Origin: JADJOM01 sp964647615
GTDB lineage: Bacteria; Gemmatimonadota; Gemmatimonadetes; Gemmatimonadales; GWC2-71-9
Reading direction: 5' to 3'
Length of the DNA: 64,000 nt
Assembly (NCBI GenBank): GCA_964647615.1
Contig: CAZYIV010000006.1
Location: 1-64,000 of the forward strand
Position 1 is the stretch's first letter; each line of letters starts with the position of its first letter. The translations under genes were made by a program, and so were the position numbers. The notes beneath the pieces were generated by a model. It saw nothing but the letters and a program-made list of their open reading frames with translations, had not been told where the DNA came from and ran no database searches. Positions 52,529-61,977 of this stretch are shown here, piece after piece.

Positions 52529-54438
52529 ACCCCCTCTTCCTCCGGCTGCAGGAGTCCGTGGCGGGCCGCTACTCGCTGGAGCGCGAGCTGGGCCGGGGCG
52601 GGATGGGCGTGGTGTTCCTGGCGCGGGATGTCTCGCTCGATCGTCCGGTCGCCATCAAGCTGCTGCCGCCGGGGCTGGCCGCGCGTCCGGCCCACCGGGA
52701 GCGCTTCCTGCGCGAGGCCCGCGTGGCCGCCCGGCTCTCCCACCCCAACATCGTGCCGATCCACGCCGTCGAGGACCACGACGACCTGGTCTGGTTCGTC
52801 ATGGCCTTCATTCCGGGTGAGAGCCTGGGCGAACGCCTGCGCGCCCGCGGCACGCTGCCCGTCGGCGAGGTCGTCCAGATCCTGCGCGACGCGGCCTACG
52901 CCCTGGCCCACGCGCACGGGCAGGGCGTGGTCCACCGGGACGTGAAGCCGGACAACATCCTGCTCGAGAGCGGCGGACGCCGCGCCCTGCTGGTGGATTT
53001 CGGCATTGCGGCGACCGTGGAGGAGGCGGGTGACATCAGCGGGACCGTCGCCTACCTGAGCCCGGAGCAGGCCACCGGCGACCGGGTGGATGGCCGGAGC
53101 GACCTCTACGGCCTGGGAGTCGTGGGGTACCAAGCGCTGGCCGCACGGCTGCCCTACCCCGTGACCCGGCTCCCGGAGCTGATCGAGCGCCAGCTCGCGG
53201 GCGCTGCCCCACCGCTCGCCGAGGTGGCCCCGCACGTGCCGCGCGCCCTCTGCCGCGCGATTGACCGCTGCCTGGCGCCGCTGCCCGGTGCGCGGTTCCA
53301 GAAGGGCGACGAACTGGCCGGCGCGCTGGAACAGCTCGGCGGCGCCGGGACCGACCTCCCGGCTCCATTCCGGGTCTGGATCCAGAAGGGGGAGCGCCGG
53401 CGCAACCCGGCGGCGGTGATCACCCTGCTCTGGGGAGTTCCGACACTGGTCGGCCTGGTTGCCGCGCTGGCCTCCGGCGCGGTCGGCGGGGCCGGCCCGA
53501 TCTTCCTGAGCTACTCGCTGCTGGTCGTCGGGGCGCCGTGGACCCTGGTCCTGGGGGTGCGCCTGTTCCACACCCGGCGGCTGCTGGCGGCCGGCTATTC
53601 CCACGCCGATCTGGTGCGCGCGCTGGAACAGCATGTGGACCGCCGGCGGGAGGAGCTGGCCTTCGAGCACGGAACCTCGCCCAGCCGCCTGGCCCGTGCG
53701 GTGAATGTCGGGATCATCGCCGGCGGCGTCGGAGCCGTGCTGGGGCTGGTGGGTTCGTTCCTGATTCCGCCGACGTTCCGCAACGGCCCCCTGATCGCCG
53801 GGCTCTGCAGTGGAGGCCTGTCGCTGGTGCTGGCGTGGGTGCGGAATGCCGTCCCCGGCGCGCGCGCGGACGTGCGGGACCGGGCCGCCGAATTCGGCCT
53901 GCGGTTCTGGAAGGGGCCGGTCGGCCGGTGGCTCACCCGGGTGGCAGGCTGGCGGCTGGGCCGGCGGGAAGTGCCGAGCCAGCTGCTCCACCGCCCCACC
54001 GAGGTTGCCCTGGGCGAGGCGGCGGATGCGCTGTTCCAGGCCCTGCCCGCGGCCGAGCGGCGCGACCTGCGCGAGCTGCCGCCCCGGATCAAGGAACTGT
54101 CGAACCAGGCCCAGCACATGCGGCGGCGGATCGAGGAGCTGGACGACCTGATCGCCCGCGCGGCACCGACCACGCTGTTCGAGGGCGAGACGGCCGCCGG
54201 TGACGGCGGCGCCGGGGCCCTCGGCGAGGCCCGTGCCCTCTGGGCCGGGCGCCTGAAGGAGACGGTGACGATGCTGGAGGGACTGCGGCTGGGCCTGCTG
54301 CGGCTGCACGCGGGGAGCGTCACCCCGGCGACCCTGACCGAAGACCTGGCGGCGGCCCGGGAGCTGCACGGCCGCCTGGATCGGCTCCTCGCGGCGCGCG
54401 AGGAGGTGGATGAATCCCTGAAGAAGGAGTCGTCGTGA
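52516..54438 (+). CDS. Serine/threonine protein kinase with internal membrane segments
   Basis: A 640-residue protein starting at GTG 52516, overlapping the previous gene by 13 bases. Residues 18-275 are a complete Hanks-type kinase: GRGGMG at 26-31, Lys48 in VAIK, HRDVKPDN at 140-147, DFG at 161-163 and SPEQ at 182-185. Helices at about 298-320, 327-348, 397-418 and 425-443 are membrane segments; the rest is predicted helical, including a C-terminal coiled coil. The C-terminal part has no domain I recognise. It is likely a receptor-like or membrane-anchored kinase whose target is unknown, possibly products of its operon. Confidence 0.9.
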   Translation: MAELDPLFLRLQESVAGRYSLERELGRGGMGVVFLARDVSLDRPVAIKLLPPGLAARPAHRERFLREARVAARLSHPNIVPIHAVEDHDDLVWFVMAFIPGESLGERLRARGTLPVGEVVQILRDAAYALAHAHGQGVVHRDVKPDNILLESGGRRALLVDFGIAATVEEAGDISGTVAYLSPEQATGDRVDGRSDLYGLGVVGYQALAARLPYPVTRLPELIERQLAGAAPPLAEVAPHVPRALCRAIDRCLAPLPGARFQKGDELAGALEQLGGAGTDLPAPFRVWIQKGERRRNPAAVITLLWGVPTLVGLVAALASGAVGGAGPIFLSYSLLVVGAPWTLVLGVRLFHTRRLLAAGYSHADLVRALEQHVDRRREELAFEHGTSPSRLARAVNVGIIAGGVGAVLGLVGSFLIPPTFRNGPLIAGLCSGGLSLVLAWVRNAVPGARADVRDRAAEFGLRFWKGPVGRWLTRVAGWRLGRREVPSQLLHRPTEVALGEAADALFQALPAAERRDLRELPPRIKELSNQAQHMRRRIEELDDLIARAAPTTLFEGETAAGDGGAGALGEARALWAGRLKETVTMLEGLRLGLLRLHAGSVTPATLTEDLAAARELHGRLDRLLAAREEVDESLKKESS

Positions 54439-55313
54439 GGCGGATGCTGCTGCTGGTGGTGTTGCTGGCCGCGGGGCCGGTCGGCGTGGCGGGCCAGGTG
54501 GCCCTGGAGACCGAGCCGGCGCTGCCGGTGCGCGGAACGCTGTTCCGGCTGCGCGTCAGCGCGACCGCCGACGGCCCGGTGGACCGGGTCGGCGGTGAGA
54601 TCGCCGGGGAGCCGCTGCACTTCGACACCGCGGACGGCACCTTCTGGCAGGCGCTCGCCGCGGCGCCGATTGATGGCGGGGATTCGCTCGCGGTGCTGCT
54701 CACCCTGCACCGCGGCGCGGTGACCGACACCGTCCGGACCAGCATCGCCACCGGGGCCGGCAGCTACCGCAGCGAGAAGCTCTCGGTGGCGCCCTCCATG
54801 GCCGAACCCGACAGCGCGGCGCGGGTCCGGATCGCGGACGACAATGCACGCGCCCGGGCGGTGAGCCGGGAGTCGCACGAGACACCGCGGCTGTGGAAGG
54901 CGCCATTCGCCCGCCCCCGCCCCACCCGGGTGACCAGCGCCTTCGGCACCGCACGGGTCTTCAATGGCGCGGTCGCCAGCCGGCACATGGGCACCGATTT
55001 CTCCGGCGCCGTCGGCGCCCCGGTGCGGGCCGCCGCCCGCGGGCGGGTGGCGCTGGTGGCCGAGTTCTACCTGGCGGGCCATGTGGTGTACCTGGACCAT
55101 GGCCACGGTCTGGTCACCGCCTACTTCCACCTGAGCCGCACCCTCGTGAAGCAGGGCGAGATGGTCGAGCAGGGCCAGCAGATCGGCGCCGTTGGCCAGA
55201 CCGGACGGGTCACCGGCCCGCACCTGCACTGGATCATGCGCTACGGCCGCATCACGGTGGACCCGCTGGCCGCCCTCGCGCTGCTCAACGAACCGATGCC
55301 CGCCGGCGAATAG
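54435..55313 (+). CDS. M23 family (LytM-type) peptidase, exported
   Basis: A 292-residue protein with signal peptide (MRRMLLLVVLLAAGPVG), a beta-rich N-terminal domain and a C-terminal M23 domain. Zinc motifs: HMGTDFSGAVGAPVRAA (first His and Asp, near residue 184) and GPHLHWIMRYG near 263 (HLH). M23 enzymes cut peptidoglycan cross-links or act as regulators of amidases. The GTG start overlaps the kinase stop by GTGA. The final gene of the operon. Confidence 0.92.
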   Translation: MRRMLLLVVLLAAGPVGVAGQVALETEPALPVRGTLFRLRVSATADGPVDRVGGEIAGEPLHFDTADGTFWQALAAAPIDGGDSLAVLLTLHRGAVTDTVRTSIATGAGSYRSEKLSVAPSMAEPDSAARVRIADDNARARAVSRESHETPRLWKAPFARPRPTRVTSAFGTARVFNGAVASRHMGTDFSGAVGAPVRAAARGRVALVAEFYLAGHVVYLDHGHGLVTAYFHLSRTLVKQGEMVEQGQQIGAVGQTGRVTGPHLHWIMRYGRITVDPLAALALLNEPMPAGE

Positions 55314-55323
55314 GCCGGACGCG

Positions 55324-55360
55324 AACGGAGGCGGGCCGCCCTGGGCAGCCCGCCCCCGTT
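55324..55360. terminator. Bidirectional hairpin between convergent genes
   Basis: AACGGAGGCGGGC (55324-55336) pairs with GCCCGCCCCCGTT (55348-55360), 12 of 13 positions (one A-C mismatch), with an 11-base loop. It lies between the stops of the M23 gene (plus) and gatB (minus). The U-run is TT on plus. Confidence 0.6.
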
Positions 55361-55379
55361 CACGCGATCCCGTTCCCGG

Positions 55380-56798
55380 CTAGCGCAGGCGTTCCTGCAG
55401 GAGCGGCGCCACTTTCTTCGGGTCGGCCTTGCCGCCGCTCTTCTTCATCACCTGCCCGGTGAAGAAGCCCATCAGCTTGGTCTCGCCGCTCTTGAAGCGC
55501 TCGACTTCCTTCGGGTTGGCCGCCAGCACCTCGTCCACCCACTGGCCCAGCGCATCGGCATCGCCCACCTGCACCAGGCCCAGCCGCTCCGCCACGGCGC
55601 GCGGCGCCTCGGACCCCGGTCCCAGCTCGCCGAAGATGCGCTTGGCGGCCTGGTTGCTCACCGTCCCCTCGCGCACCAGCGCGATCAGCGCCGCGAGCCG
55701 CTCCGGCGTCACGTCGAACCGGCCGCTCTCGTTCCAGCCCCGGAGCGCGTCGTTGATCACCCAGTTGGAGGCGGTCTTGGCCTCCACGCCGCTGGCCACC
55801 ACCGCCTCGAAGTAGTCGGCCACCGGCCGCTCCGCCGCGAGTACGCCCGCGTCGTAGGGCGGCAGGCCGAGGACGGTCATGAACCGGTCGCGCTTGGCGT
55901 CGGGCAGCTCGGGGAGCGCGGCGTGCTGGCGCTCGATCCAGAGGTGGGTGAGCACCAGGGGCGGCAGGTCCGGGTCCGGGAAGTAGCGGTAGTCGTGGCT
56001 CTCCTCCTTGGAACGCATCGGCCGCACCTCGCCGGAGCCCGCGTTGAAGAGCATCGTCACCTGCTCCACCCGGCCGCCGGCCTCGACCAGCGCGATCTGC
56101 CGGTCCCGCTCCACGATCAGCGCGCGCTCGACGTTGGCGAAGCTGTTCATGTTCTTCACCTCGGTCTTGGTACCGAGGCGCGTCTCGCCGGGCCGGCGGA
56201 TCGAGATGTTCGCATCCACCCGGAGCGACCCCTCCTCCATGTTGCAGTCGCTGATCTCGCAGTAGAGCAGCAGCTGCTTGAGCACCGTCAGGTAGGCCCG
56301 GGCCTCACCGGGGCTCCGCATGTCGGGCTCGGAGACGATCTCCGCGAGCGGGGTGCCGGCGCGGTTGAGGTCCACCGCCGTGCGGGCGGGCAGCCGGTCG
56401 TGCAGCGACTTGCCGGCGTCCTCCTCGACATGCAGCCGGGTGATCCCCAGCTCGATCCGCCCCCGCTCCGGCGACTCGACCGTGAGCCGCCCGCCGGTGG
56501 CCAGCGGCTGGTCGAACTGGGAGATCTGGTACCCCTTGGGCAGGTCAGGGTAGAAGTAGTTCTTGCGCGCGAAGATGCTGGTGGGATGCACGGTGCACCC
56601 CAGTGCCAGCGCAGCGCGGGTGGCGAGCCGGATGGCATGCTCGTTGGGCACCGGCAGCGCGCCCGGCAGCCCGAGGCACACCGGGCAGACCTGGGTGTTG
56701 GGTGCCGCACCGAAGGTCGTGACGCAGCCGCAGAACATCTTGGTGCGGGTGAGGAGCTGGACGTGCACCTCGAGCCCGATGACGGTTTCCCAGCTCAT
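55380..56798 (-). CDS. gatB: Asp-tRNA(Asn)/Glu-tRNA(Gln) amidotransferase subunit B
   Basis: A 472-residue kinase/tRNA-binding subunit of GatCAB. It has VIGLEVHVQLLTRTKMFCGC at the N-terminus with zinc-type cysteines, CPVCLGLPGALPVPNEHA, and the C-terminal YqeY-like domain with the GQVMKKSGGKADPKKVAPLL tail. ATG 56798 overlaps the gatA stop by one base. The window's gene order gatC-gatA-gatB encodes the full complex, so Asn-tRNA and/or Gln-tRNA are made indirectly. Confidence 0.96.
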   Translation of the reverse strand: MSWETVIGLEVHVQLLTRTKMFCGCVTTFGAAPNTQVCPVCLGLPGALPVPNEHAIRLATRAALALGCTVHPTSIFARKNYFYPDLPKGYQISQFDQPLATGGRLTVESPERGRIELGITRLHVEEDAGKSLHDRLPARTAVDLNRAGTPLAEIVSEPDMRSPGEARAYLTVLKQLLLYCEISDCNMEEGSLRVDANISIRRPGETRLGTKTEVKNMNSFANVERALIVERDRQIALVEAGGRVEQVTMLFNAGSGEVRPMRSKEESHDYRYFPDPDLPPLVLTHLWIERQHAALPELPDAKRDRFMTVLGLPPYDAGVLAAERPVADYFEAVVASGVEAKTASNWVINDALRGWNESGRFDVTPERLAALIALVREGTVSNQAAKRIFGELGPGSEAPRAVAERLGLVQVGDADALGQWVDEVLAANPKEVERFKSGETKLMGFFTGQVMKKSGGKADPKKVAPLLQERLR

Positions 56799-58237
56799 CA
56801 GCGCACCTCCCGCCGGGCGTCCATCGCCCCTTCGAGCGCGCCGGCCACGGCGAGCATCGGGCCCTCGGAGAACATCGGCCCCACCAGCTGGGCCCCGACG
56901 GGCAGCCCCTCGGAGCGCCCCACCGGCAGGCTGAGCGCCGGCAGCGCCGCGAGGTTGATCGAGCAGGTGAAGATGTCGGCCAGGTACATCGCCACCGGGT
57001 CCTCGGTCTTGTCGCCGGCCTTGAAGGCCGGGGTCGGGGTGGTCGGCGTGAGCAGGTAGTCCACCCCGGACGCGAAGACCTGGCGGAAGTCGTCGGTCAG
57101 CAGGGCGCGCACCTGCTGCGCCTTGCGGTAATAGGCGTCGTAGTAGCCGCTGGAGAGCACGTAGGTGCCGATCAGGATCCGGCGCCGTACCTCGGCCCCG
57201 AAGCCCTGGCCCCGGGTGGCGCGGTAGAGGGCGCGCACATCGCCCTCGGGGCCCACGTGCCGTGGCCCGTAGCGCACCCCATCGAACCGGGCGAGGTTCG
57301 CGGCCGCTTCCGCCGGTGCCACGATGTAGTACGTGGGCACCGCGTACTTCGTGTGCGGCAGCGAGACCTCCTTCACCACTCCACCCAGCTGCTGGATGAC
57401 ATGCGCGGTGTGGTCCAGCGCGGTGCGCACCGCGCCGTCGAGGTCGGGCGGGAAGTACTCCCGCGGCATCCCGAAGGTGAGCCCGGTGAGGTCCTTCCGC
57501 GCCGGCTCCAGGGCCGGGGGCGGCTCCGTGGCGGAGGTCGCGTCGTAGCGGTCCTCCCCGCTGATCACCGCGAGGACCCGGGCGGCGTCGTCCACCGTCT
57601 GGCCGAAGACGCTGATCTGGTCCAGCGACGACCCGAATGCCACCAGCCCGTACCGGCTCACCCGGCCGTAGGAGGGCTTCACCCCCACCACGCCGCAGAA
57701 GCTGGCCGGCTGGCGCACCGAGCCACCGGTCTCCGAACCCAGCGCCGCCGGCACCACCCCCGCTGCCACCAGCGCGGCCGATCCCCCCGACGACCCGCCC
57801 GGCACCCGGTCCGGGTCGAGCGGATTGTGCACCCGGCCCCAGGCGGAGTGCTCGGTGGACGAGCCCATCGCGAACTCGTCCAGATTGGTCTTGGAGGAGA
57901 GGATCGCGCCGGCCTCGCGCAGCCGCCGGACCACCGTCGCATCGAACGGCGAGACGTAGCCCTCGAGGATGCGCGAGGCGCAGGTCGTGGGCTGGTCGGT
58001 GGTGACGATGTTGTCCTTGAGCGCCACCGGCACGCCCGCGAGCGGCAGCGCCTGCCGTGCCGCCGGGGCCAGCCCGTCGAGCCGCGCCGCCTGCCGGTCC
58101 AGGATCCCCTGGCTCCAGTGCAGGGTCGCGTTGAGCGGCGCCGCGGCGGTCAGCCGCTTCCCCACTTCCCGTGCGACCGACGCGGCGCTGGTGCGGCCGC
58201 CGGCCACGGCGTCGGCGATGGTACGCACGCCGCTCAT
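56798..58237 (-). CDS. gatA: Asp-tRNA(Asn)/Glu-tRNA(Gln) amidotransferase subunit A
   Basis: A 479-residue amidase that frees ammonia from glutamine for GatB. The amidase triad is visible: Lys74 (VALKDNIV), cis-Ser in PGGSSGGSAALVA (residue 149 or 150) and nucleophile Ser173 (ETGGSVRQPASF). The ATG at 58237 overlaps gatC by ATGA; the ORF extends upstream only through shadow. Confidence 0.96.
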   Translation of the reverse strand: MSGVRTIADAVAGGRTSAASVAREVGKRLTAAAPLNATLHWSQGILDRQAARLDGLAPAARQALPLAGVPVALKDNIVTTDQPTTCASRILEGYVSPFDATVVRRLREAGAILSSKTNLDEFAMGSSTEHSAWGRVHNPLDPDRVPGGSSGGSAALVAAGVVPAALGSETGGSVRQPASFCGVVGVKPSYGRVSRYGLVAFGSSLDQISVFGQTVDDAARVLAVISGEDRYDATSATEPPPALEPARKDLTGLTFGMPREYFPPDLDGAVRTALDHTAHVIQQLGGVVKEVSLPHTKYAVPTYYIVAPAEAAANLARFDGVRYGPRHVGPEGDVRALYRATRGQGFGAEVRRRILIGTYVLSSGYYDAYYRKAQQVRALLTDDFRQVFASGVDYLLTPTTPTPAFKAGDKTEDPVAMYLADIFTCSINLAALPALSLPVGRSEGLPVGAQLVGPMFSEGPMLAVAGALEGAMDARREVR

Positions 58238-58536
58238 TCGCCACCGTCCATCGCGCCCAGGCGCGGCACGGCGAAGAAGCCGTCGGGGAACTCGGGGGCG
58301 ATCGCCTTCGGCGGGCGGGCGAGCGCGTCGGACGGCGGCTCGTCGGGACGGAGCCGCACGGCGCTCGGCCCCGCGAGGAAGGGCGGCGCCTCTTCCCCGG
58401 CCGGGACCTCGTTCAGCTGCTCCACGAAGGCCACGATCCGGCCCAGCTGCTCGACCAGCCGCGGCAGGTCCGCCTCGGCGACCTCCAGCTCCGCGAGCCG
58501 CGCCACGTGCAGGACATTCTCCCGACCGATGCTCAT
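58234..58536 (-). CDS. gatC: Asp-tRNA(Asn)/Glu-tRNA(Gln) amidotransferase subunit C
   Basis: A 100-residue linker subunit of GatCAB. It has the family VLHVARLAELEVAEADLPRL start and a proline-rich tail (RPDEPPSDALARPP). The ATG 58536 is preferred over 58548 as it overlaps the helicase stop by ATGA; MGERM gives four extra residues. Confidence 0.92.
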   Translation of the reverse strand: MSIGRENVLHVARLAELEVAEADLPRLVEQLGRIVAFVEQLNEVPAGEEAPPFLAGPSAVRLRPDEPPSDALARPPKAIAPEFPDGFFAVPRLGAMDGGE

Positions 58537-60830
58537 GCGCTCTCCCATTCGCGCTCGAGGCCGGCATAGGCCACGAGCAGTTGCTTCACCCCGTGCTCCT
58601 CGTCGTCGAACTTCACCGACACCTTCAGGTCCCGCCCCGAGCCCGTCAGGCCCTGGATGACGCCGCTGCCGAAGCGACGGTGCCGCACCCGCTCCCCCTT
58701 CACGTAGCGGGGGGCGTCCTGGGACACCTCGGCCTCGGCCGTGGCGCCCGACGCCGGAGCAACAAAATCGTCATCGAAGAAGGACTGTCGCCGCCCGGTG
58801 CCCCCGCTCCCCGGGCCGCTCCCGCGCCGGGGGGCGGCGGCGGCCCCCCAGTCCGGCGCCCACATGGAGCTGGTGCGGCGCTCGTCCAGCACCCCGGGCG
58901 GCAGCGCGGCCAGGAAGCGTGATGGCCGGCCCGGCATCAACTGCCCGCCGCGACGGCGGGCGCGGGCCCAGCTCAGGTACAGCTTGTCCTTGGCGCGGGT
59001 GATACCAACGTAGCAGAGCCGGCGCTCTTCTTCGAGCCCGCGCTCCTGCTCCTCCGCCCGCGCCAGCGGGAACAGCCCGTCCTCCATGCCGGACAGGACC
59101 ACCACCGGCCATTCCAGCCCCTTGGCGGTGTGCAGCGTCATCAGGGTGACGCCCTCGTTGGGACCCTGGATGCTGTCATGCGAGGAGAGCAGCGCGGCCT
59201 CGGCCAGGAACCGCTCCAGCGGCGTGGTCTCCTCCTCGTCGCCCGGCTCGATCACCTCCGACCACTCCGCCGCGCTGGCGACGAGCTCGCGGACGTTCTC
59301 CCACCGGTCCATCCCCTCCGGCCCCTCGGCGACCAGCACCTGCTCGTAGTTGATGGAGTGGATCACCTGCTCCAGCACCTGCGCGGGCGGCCAGGTGGCG
59401 GTGCGCTCGCGCAGGTCGCCGAGCAGCGTCGCGAACCCGGTGAGCGCCGCGCGCACGTTGGGCCGCATCCCCTGGATCATCTCGGCGGCCTCGGCGGCCG
59501 CCAGCAGCGGCTTGCCCCATCGCTCCGCCGCCTCCGCCAGCTGGGCCAGGCTCGACTCGCCCAGGCCGCGCCGCGGCACCGCGACCGCCCGCAGGAACGC
59601 CTCGTTGTCCGCCGGGTTGGCCAGCAGCCGGAGGTACGCCTGCAGGTCCTTCACCTCCCGCCGGTCGTAGAAGCTGATCGCGCCGATGATGCGGTACGGG
59701 ATCCCGGCGCGGCGGAAGGCTTCCTCGAGTGCCCGGGACTGGGAGTTGGTCCGGTAGAGCACGGCCATCTCGGGCCAGGCCCAGTCGCCCTTGTTGGCAC
59801 GGGCCCGCAGTTCCGACACGATCCACTCCGCCTCGTCCCGCTCGTCGGCCGCGGCGGTGACGGTGACCTTCTCCCCGCCCTTCCGCATGGTGCGGAGGGT
59901 CTTCCCGAGCCGGTCGGTGTTCTCCTCGATGACCGCGTTGGCCGCATCGAGCACCACCTGGGTGGAGCGATAGTTGTCCTCCAGCCGCACCACCCGCGCC
60001 CCGCTGAAGTCCTGCAGGAACGACTGCATGTTGCGCACGTCGGCGCCACGCCAGCCGTAGATGGACTGGTCGTCATCGCCCACCGCGCAGACGTTGCCGT
60101 GCCGCCCCAGCTTCCGCACCAGCTGGTACTGGGCGGAGTTGGTGTCCTGGAACTCGTCCACCAGCAGGAACGCGAAGCGCTCCTGGTAGAACTGCAGCCG
60201 GTCGGGCCGCTCCCGGAACAGGGTGAGCGGATGCAGCATCAGGTCGTCGAAGTCCATCGCGTTCTGGGCCTTGAGCGCCTCGCCCAGGGCGCGGTACACG
60301 TCCGCGGCCACCTGCGCCGGCCGGTCGAACGGCGACGACGCCAGCGCGTCCGGCCCGGTCATGCGGTTCTTGGCGGCCGAGATCAGCGACTGGATGAGCT
60401 TGGGCGGAAACAGCTTGGTGGAATGCCCCCGCTGCTCCATCAGGCGGCGGATCAGCGAGAGCCGGTCGTCCTCGTCGTAGATCGTGAACTGGCGGGTGAA
60501 GCCGAGGGCCTCCGCCTCCCGCCGCAGCAGCCGGGCGGAGAGCGAATGGAAGGTCCCGATCCAGAGCCCCGACGGGTCGCGCCCGAGCAGGCGCCCCACC
60601 CGCTCCTTCATCTCTCCGGCGGCCTTGTTGGTGAAGGTCACCGCGAAGATCCGGCTGGGCGGGACGCCGGCCTCGTCGATCAGCCGGGCGATGCGCATGG
60701 TGAGCACCCGGGTCTTCCCCGACCCCGCCCCGGCGACCACCAGCAGCGGCCCATGCACGTGCTCGACCGCCTCCCGCTGGGGCGGGTTCAGGCTGTCGAG
60801 GCCAAGCAGGGGGGCGTGGTCAGGCGGCAT
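58533..60830 (-). CDS. pcrA: UvrD/PcrA-family DNA helicase
   Basis: A 765-residue superfamily 1A 3'-5' helicase for repair and replication-fork rescue. Motifs: I (VVAGAGSGKTRVLTMRIARL), Ia (FTNKAAGEMKERV), II (LLVDEFQDTNSAQYQL), III (GDDDQSIYGWRGA), IV/V (VTLMTLHTAKGLEWP) and VI (YVGITRAKDKLYLSWA). The C-terminal tail with a Tudor-like fold ends KGERVRHRRFGSGVIQGLTG. It overlaps the histidine kinase stop by 11 bases. Confidence 0.95.
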   Translation of the reverse strand: MPPDHAPLLGLDSLNPPQREAVEHVHGPLLVVAGAGSGKTRVLTMRIARLIDEAGVPPSRIFAVTFTNKAAGEMKERVGRLLGRDPSGLWIGTFHSLSARLLRREAEALGFTRQFTIYDEDDRLSLIRRLMEQRGHSTKLFPPKLIQSLISAAKNRMTGPDALASSPFDRPAQVAADVYRALGEALKAQNAMDFDDLMLHPLTLFRERPDRLQFYQERFAFLLVDEFQDTNSAQYQLVRKLGRHGNVCAVGDDDQSIYGWRGADVRNMQSFLQDFSGARVVRLEDNYRSTQVVLDAANAVIEENTDRLGKTLRTMRKGGEKVTVTAAADERDEAEWIVSELRARANKGDWAWPEMAVLYRTNSQSRALEEAFRRAGIPYRIIGAISFYDRREVKDLQAYLRLLANPADNEAFLRAVAVPRRGLGESSLAQLAEAAERWGKPLLAAAEAAEMIQGMRPNVRAALTGFATLLGDLRERTATWPPAQVLEQVIHSINYEQVLVAEGPEGMDRWENVRELVASAAEWSEVIEPGDEEETTPLERFLAEAALLSSHDSIQGPNEGVTLMTLHTAKGLEWPVVVLSGMEDGLFPLARAEEQERGLEEERRLCYVGITRAKDKLYLSWARARRRGGQLMPGRPSRFLAALPPGVLDERRTSSMWAPDWGAAAAPRRGSGPGSGGTGRRQSFFDDDFVAPASGATAEAEVSQDAPRYVKGERVRHRRFGSGVIQGLTGSGRDLKVSVKFDDEEHGVKQLLVAYAGLEREWESA

Positions 60831-61977
60831 GAAGCGGGATCCGGATCAGGAAGGTGGCGCCGGGCTCGCTGGATTCGAGGAGCAGTTCGCCGCCGTGGGA
60901 GTCCTCCACGACGCGGCGTGCGAGGGCGAGCCCGATGCCCCAGCCGCTGGACTTGGTGGTGATGCCGGCCTCGAAGATGTTCCGGCGCAGTTCGCCCGGG
61001 ATCCCCGGTCCGTCGTCCATGACCCGCATCGCGACCGCATCCCCCTCGAGGTCCACCCGGATGACGATGTTGCCCTCGCGGCCGGTGAGGGCGTCAATGG
61101 CGTTCTTGACCAGCGACTCCAGCGCCCATTCCAGCAGGATCGGGTCGCCCAGCACCACCGGGCCGGTATCCGGCGCGTCCACGCTGAGCAGGATGCGATT
61201 GGCCCGGCTGGGGAGCCGGGGCCGGAAGTACTCCGCGATCTTCCGCGCCAGCTCGCCGGCGTCGACTGGCTGGCGCTTGATCGCGTGGCCGATGCGCTCG
61301 AACCGCTGCGCCACCCGCTCCAGCCGCTCGGCGTCGGCTTCGAGGTGCTCCGCCAGGCGGGGCGGCGGCGCCGCCCGCGAGCGCAGCTGCTCGATCCAGC
61401 CCTGCAGGCTCATCAGCGGCGTCCCCATCTGGTGCGCCGCCTCCCGCGCCATCGCCACCCAGAGGCGGTCCCGCTGGGCCATCATCGCGTTGCGGTAGGC
61501 CGCGAAGCCGACCGTGATGATGGTGAGCAGGATCGTGGCCTGGAGGATGGTGAGCGCGGTGAGCTGCTGCTTGGTGGGTACCGGGCCGTAATGCAGCGTC
61601 CCGAGGCTTGGCTCGCTGATCGGGGGGTTCTCGCGGTCCAGCTCCAGCGCAAAGGCGCGCACCCGCGGGTCGTCCGGCTGGGCCTCGAAGGGAAGGTTGG
61701 CCGCCGCGGTGACCCGCCCCGCCGTGTCGGTCACCACCAGCGGGATTCCCACCCGCCGCACCTGCTCCCCCAGCCGGAGCAGCGCATCCACCGCGGCGCC
61801 CTCGCGCGGGTCGTTCAGTCCGGCAAAGACGCCGGCGTAGAGCCGGCTGATCGCCGTGGCATCGTTCTGGAAGTGCTTCACCACGATCCACCCGGACCCC
61901 GCCGACAGCCCCAGCAGGAGCAGCACCAGCAGCACCACCAGCGCCGGCGCGAACCGGCGCAGGTTGCGCCTACGCAC
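60820..61977 (-). CDS. Membrane sensor histidine kinase, orphan
   Basis: A 385-residue two-helix sensor kinase. Helices lie near residues 10-33 and 138-160 with a periplasmic domain between. Then comes the H-box REAAHQMGTPLMSLQGWI (His182), N-box ESLVKNAIDAL, and ATP-binding G-boxes DDGPGIPGEL and GWGIGLALARRVV. No response regulator is adjacent. The GTG at 61977 lies eight bases inside the serS stop and is chosen because it begins right before the first helix; the frame extends 120 codons further only as shadow. Phosphoacceptor and signal unknown. Confidence 0.85.
   Translation of the reverse strand: MRRRNLRRFAPALVVLLVLLLLGLSAGSGWIVVKHFQNDATAISRLYAGVFAGLNDPREGAAVDALLRLGEQVRRVGIPLVVTDTAGRVTAAANLPFEAQPDDPRVRAFALELDRENPPISEPSLGTLHYGPVPTKQQLTALTILQATILLTIITVGFAAYRNAMMAQRDRLWVAMAREAAHQMGTPLMSLQGWIEQLRSRAAPPPRLAEHLEADAERLERVAQRFERIGHAIKRQPVDAGELARKIAEYFRPRLPSRANRILLSVDAPDTGPVVLGDPILLEWALESLVKNAIDALTGREGNIVIRVDLEGDAVAMRVMDDGPGIPGELRRNIFEAGITTKSSGWGIGLALARRVVEDSHGGELLLESSEPGATFLIRIPLHAA

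Noticed and set aside
55380..58244. A continuous 954-codon frame that looks like a fusion upstream of GatB
   Set aside because: Only the part from 56798 matches GatB; the rest is gatA read in the wrong frame.
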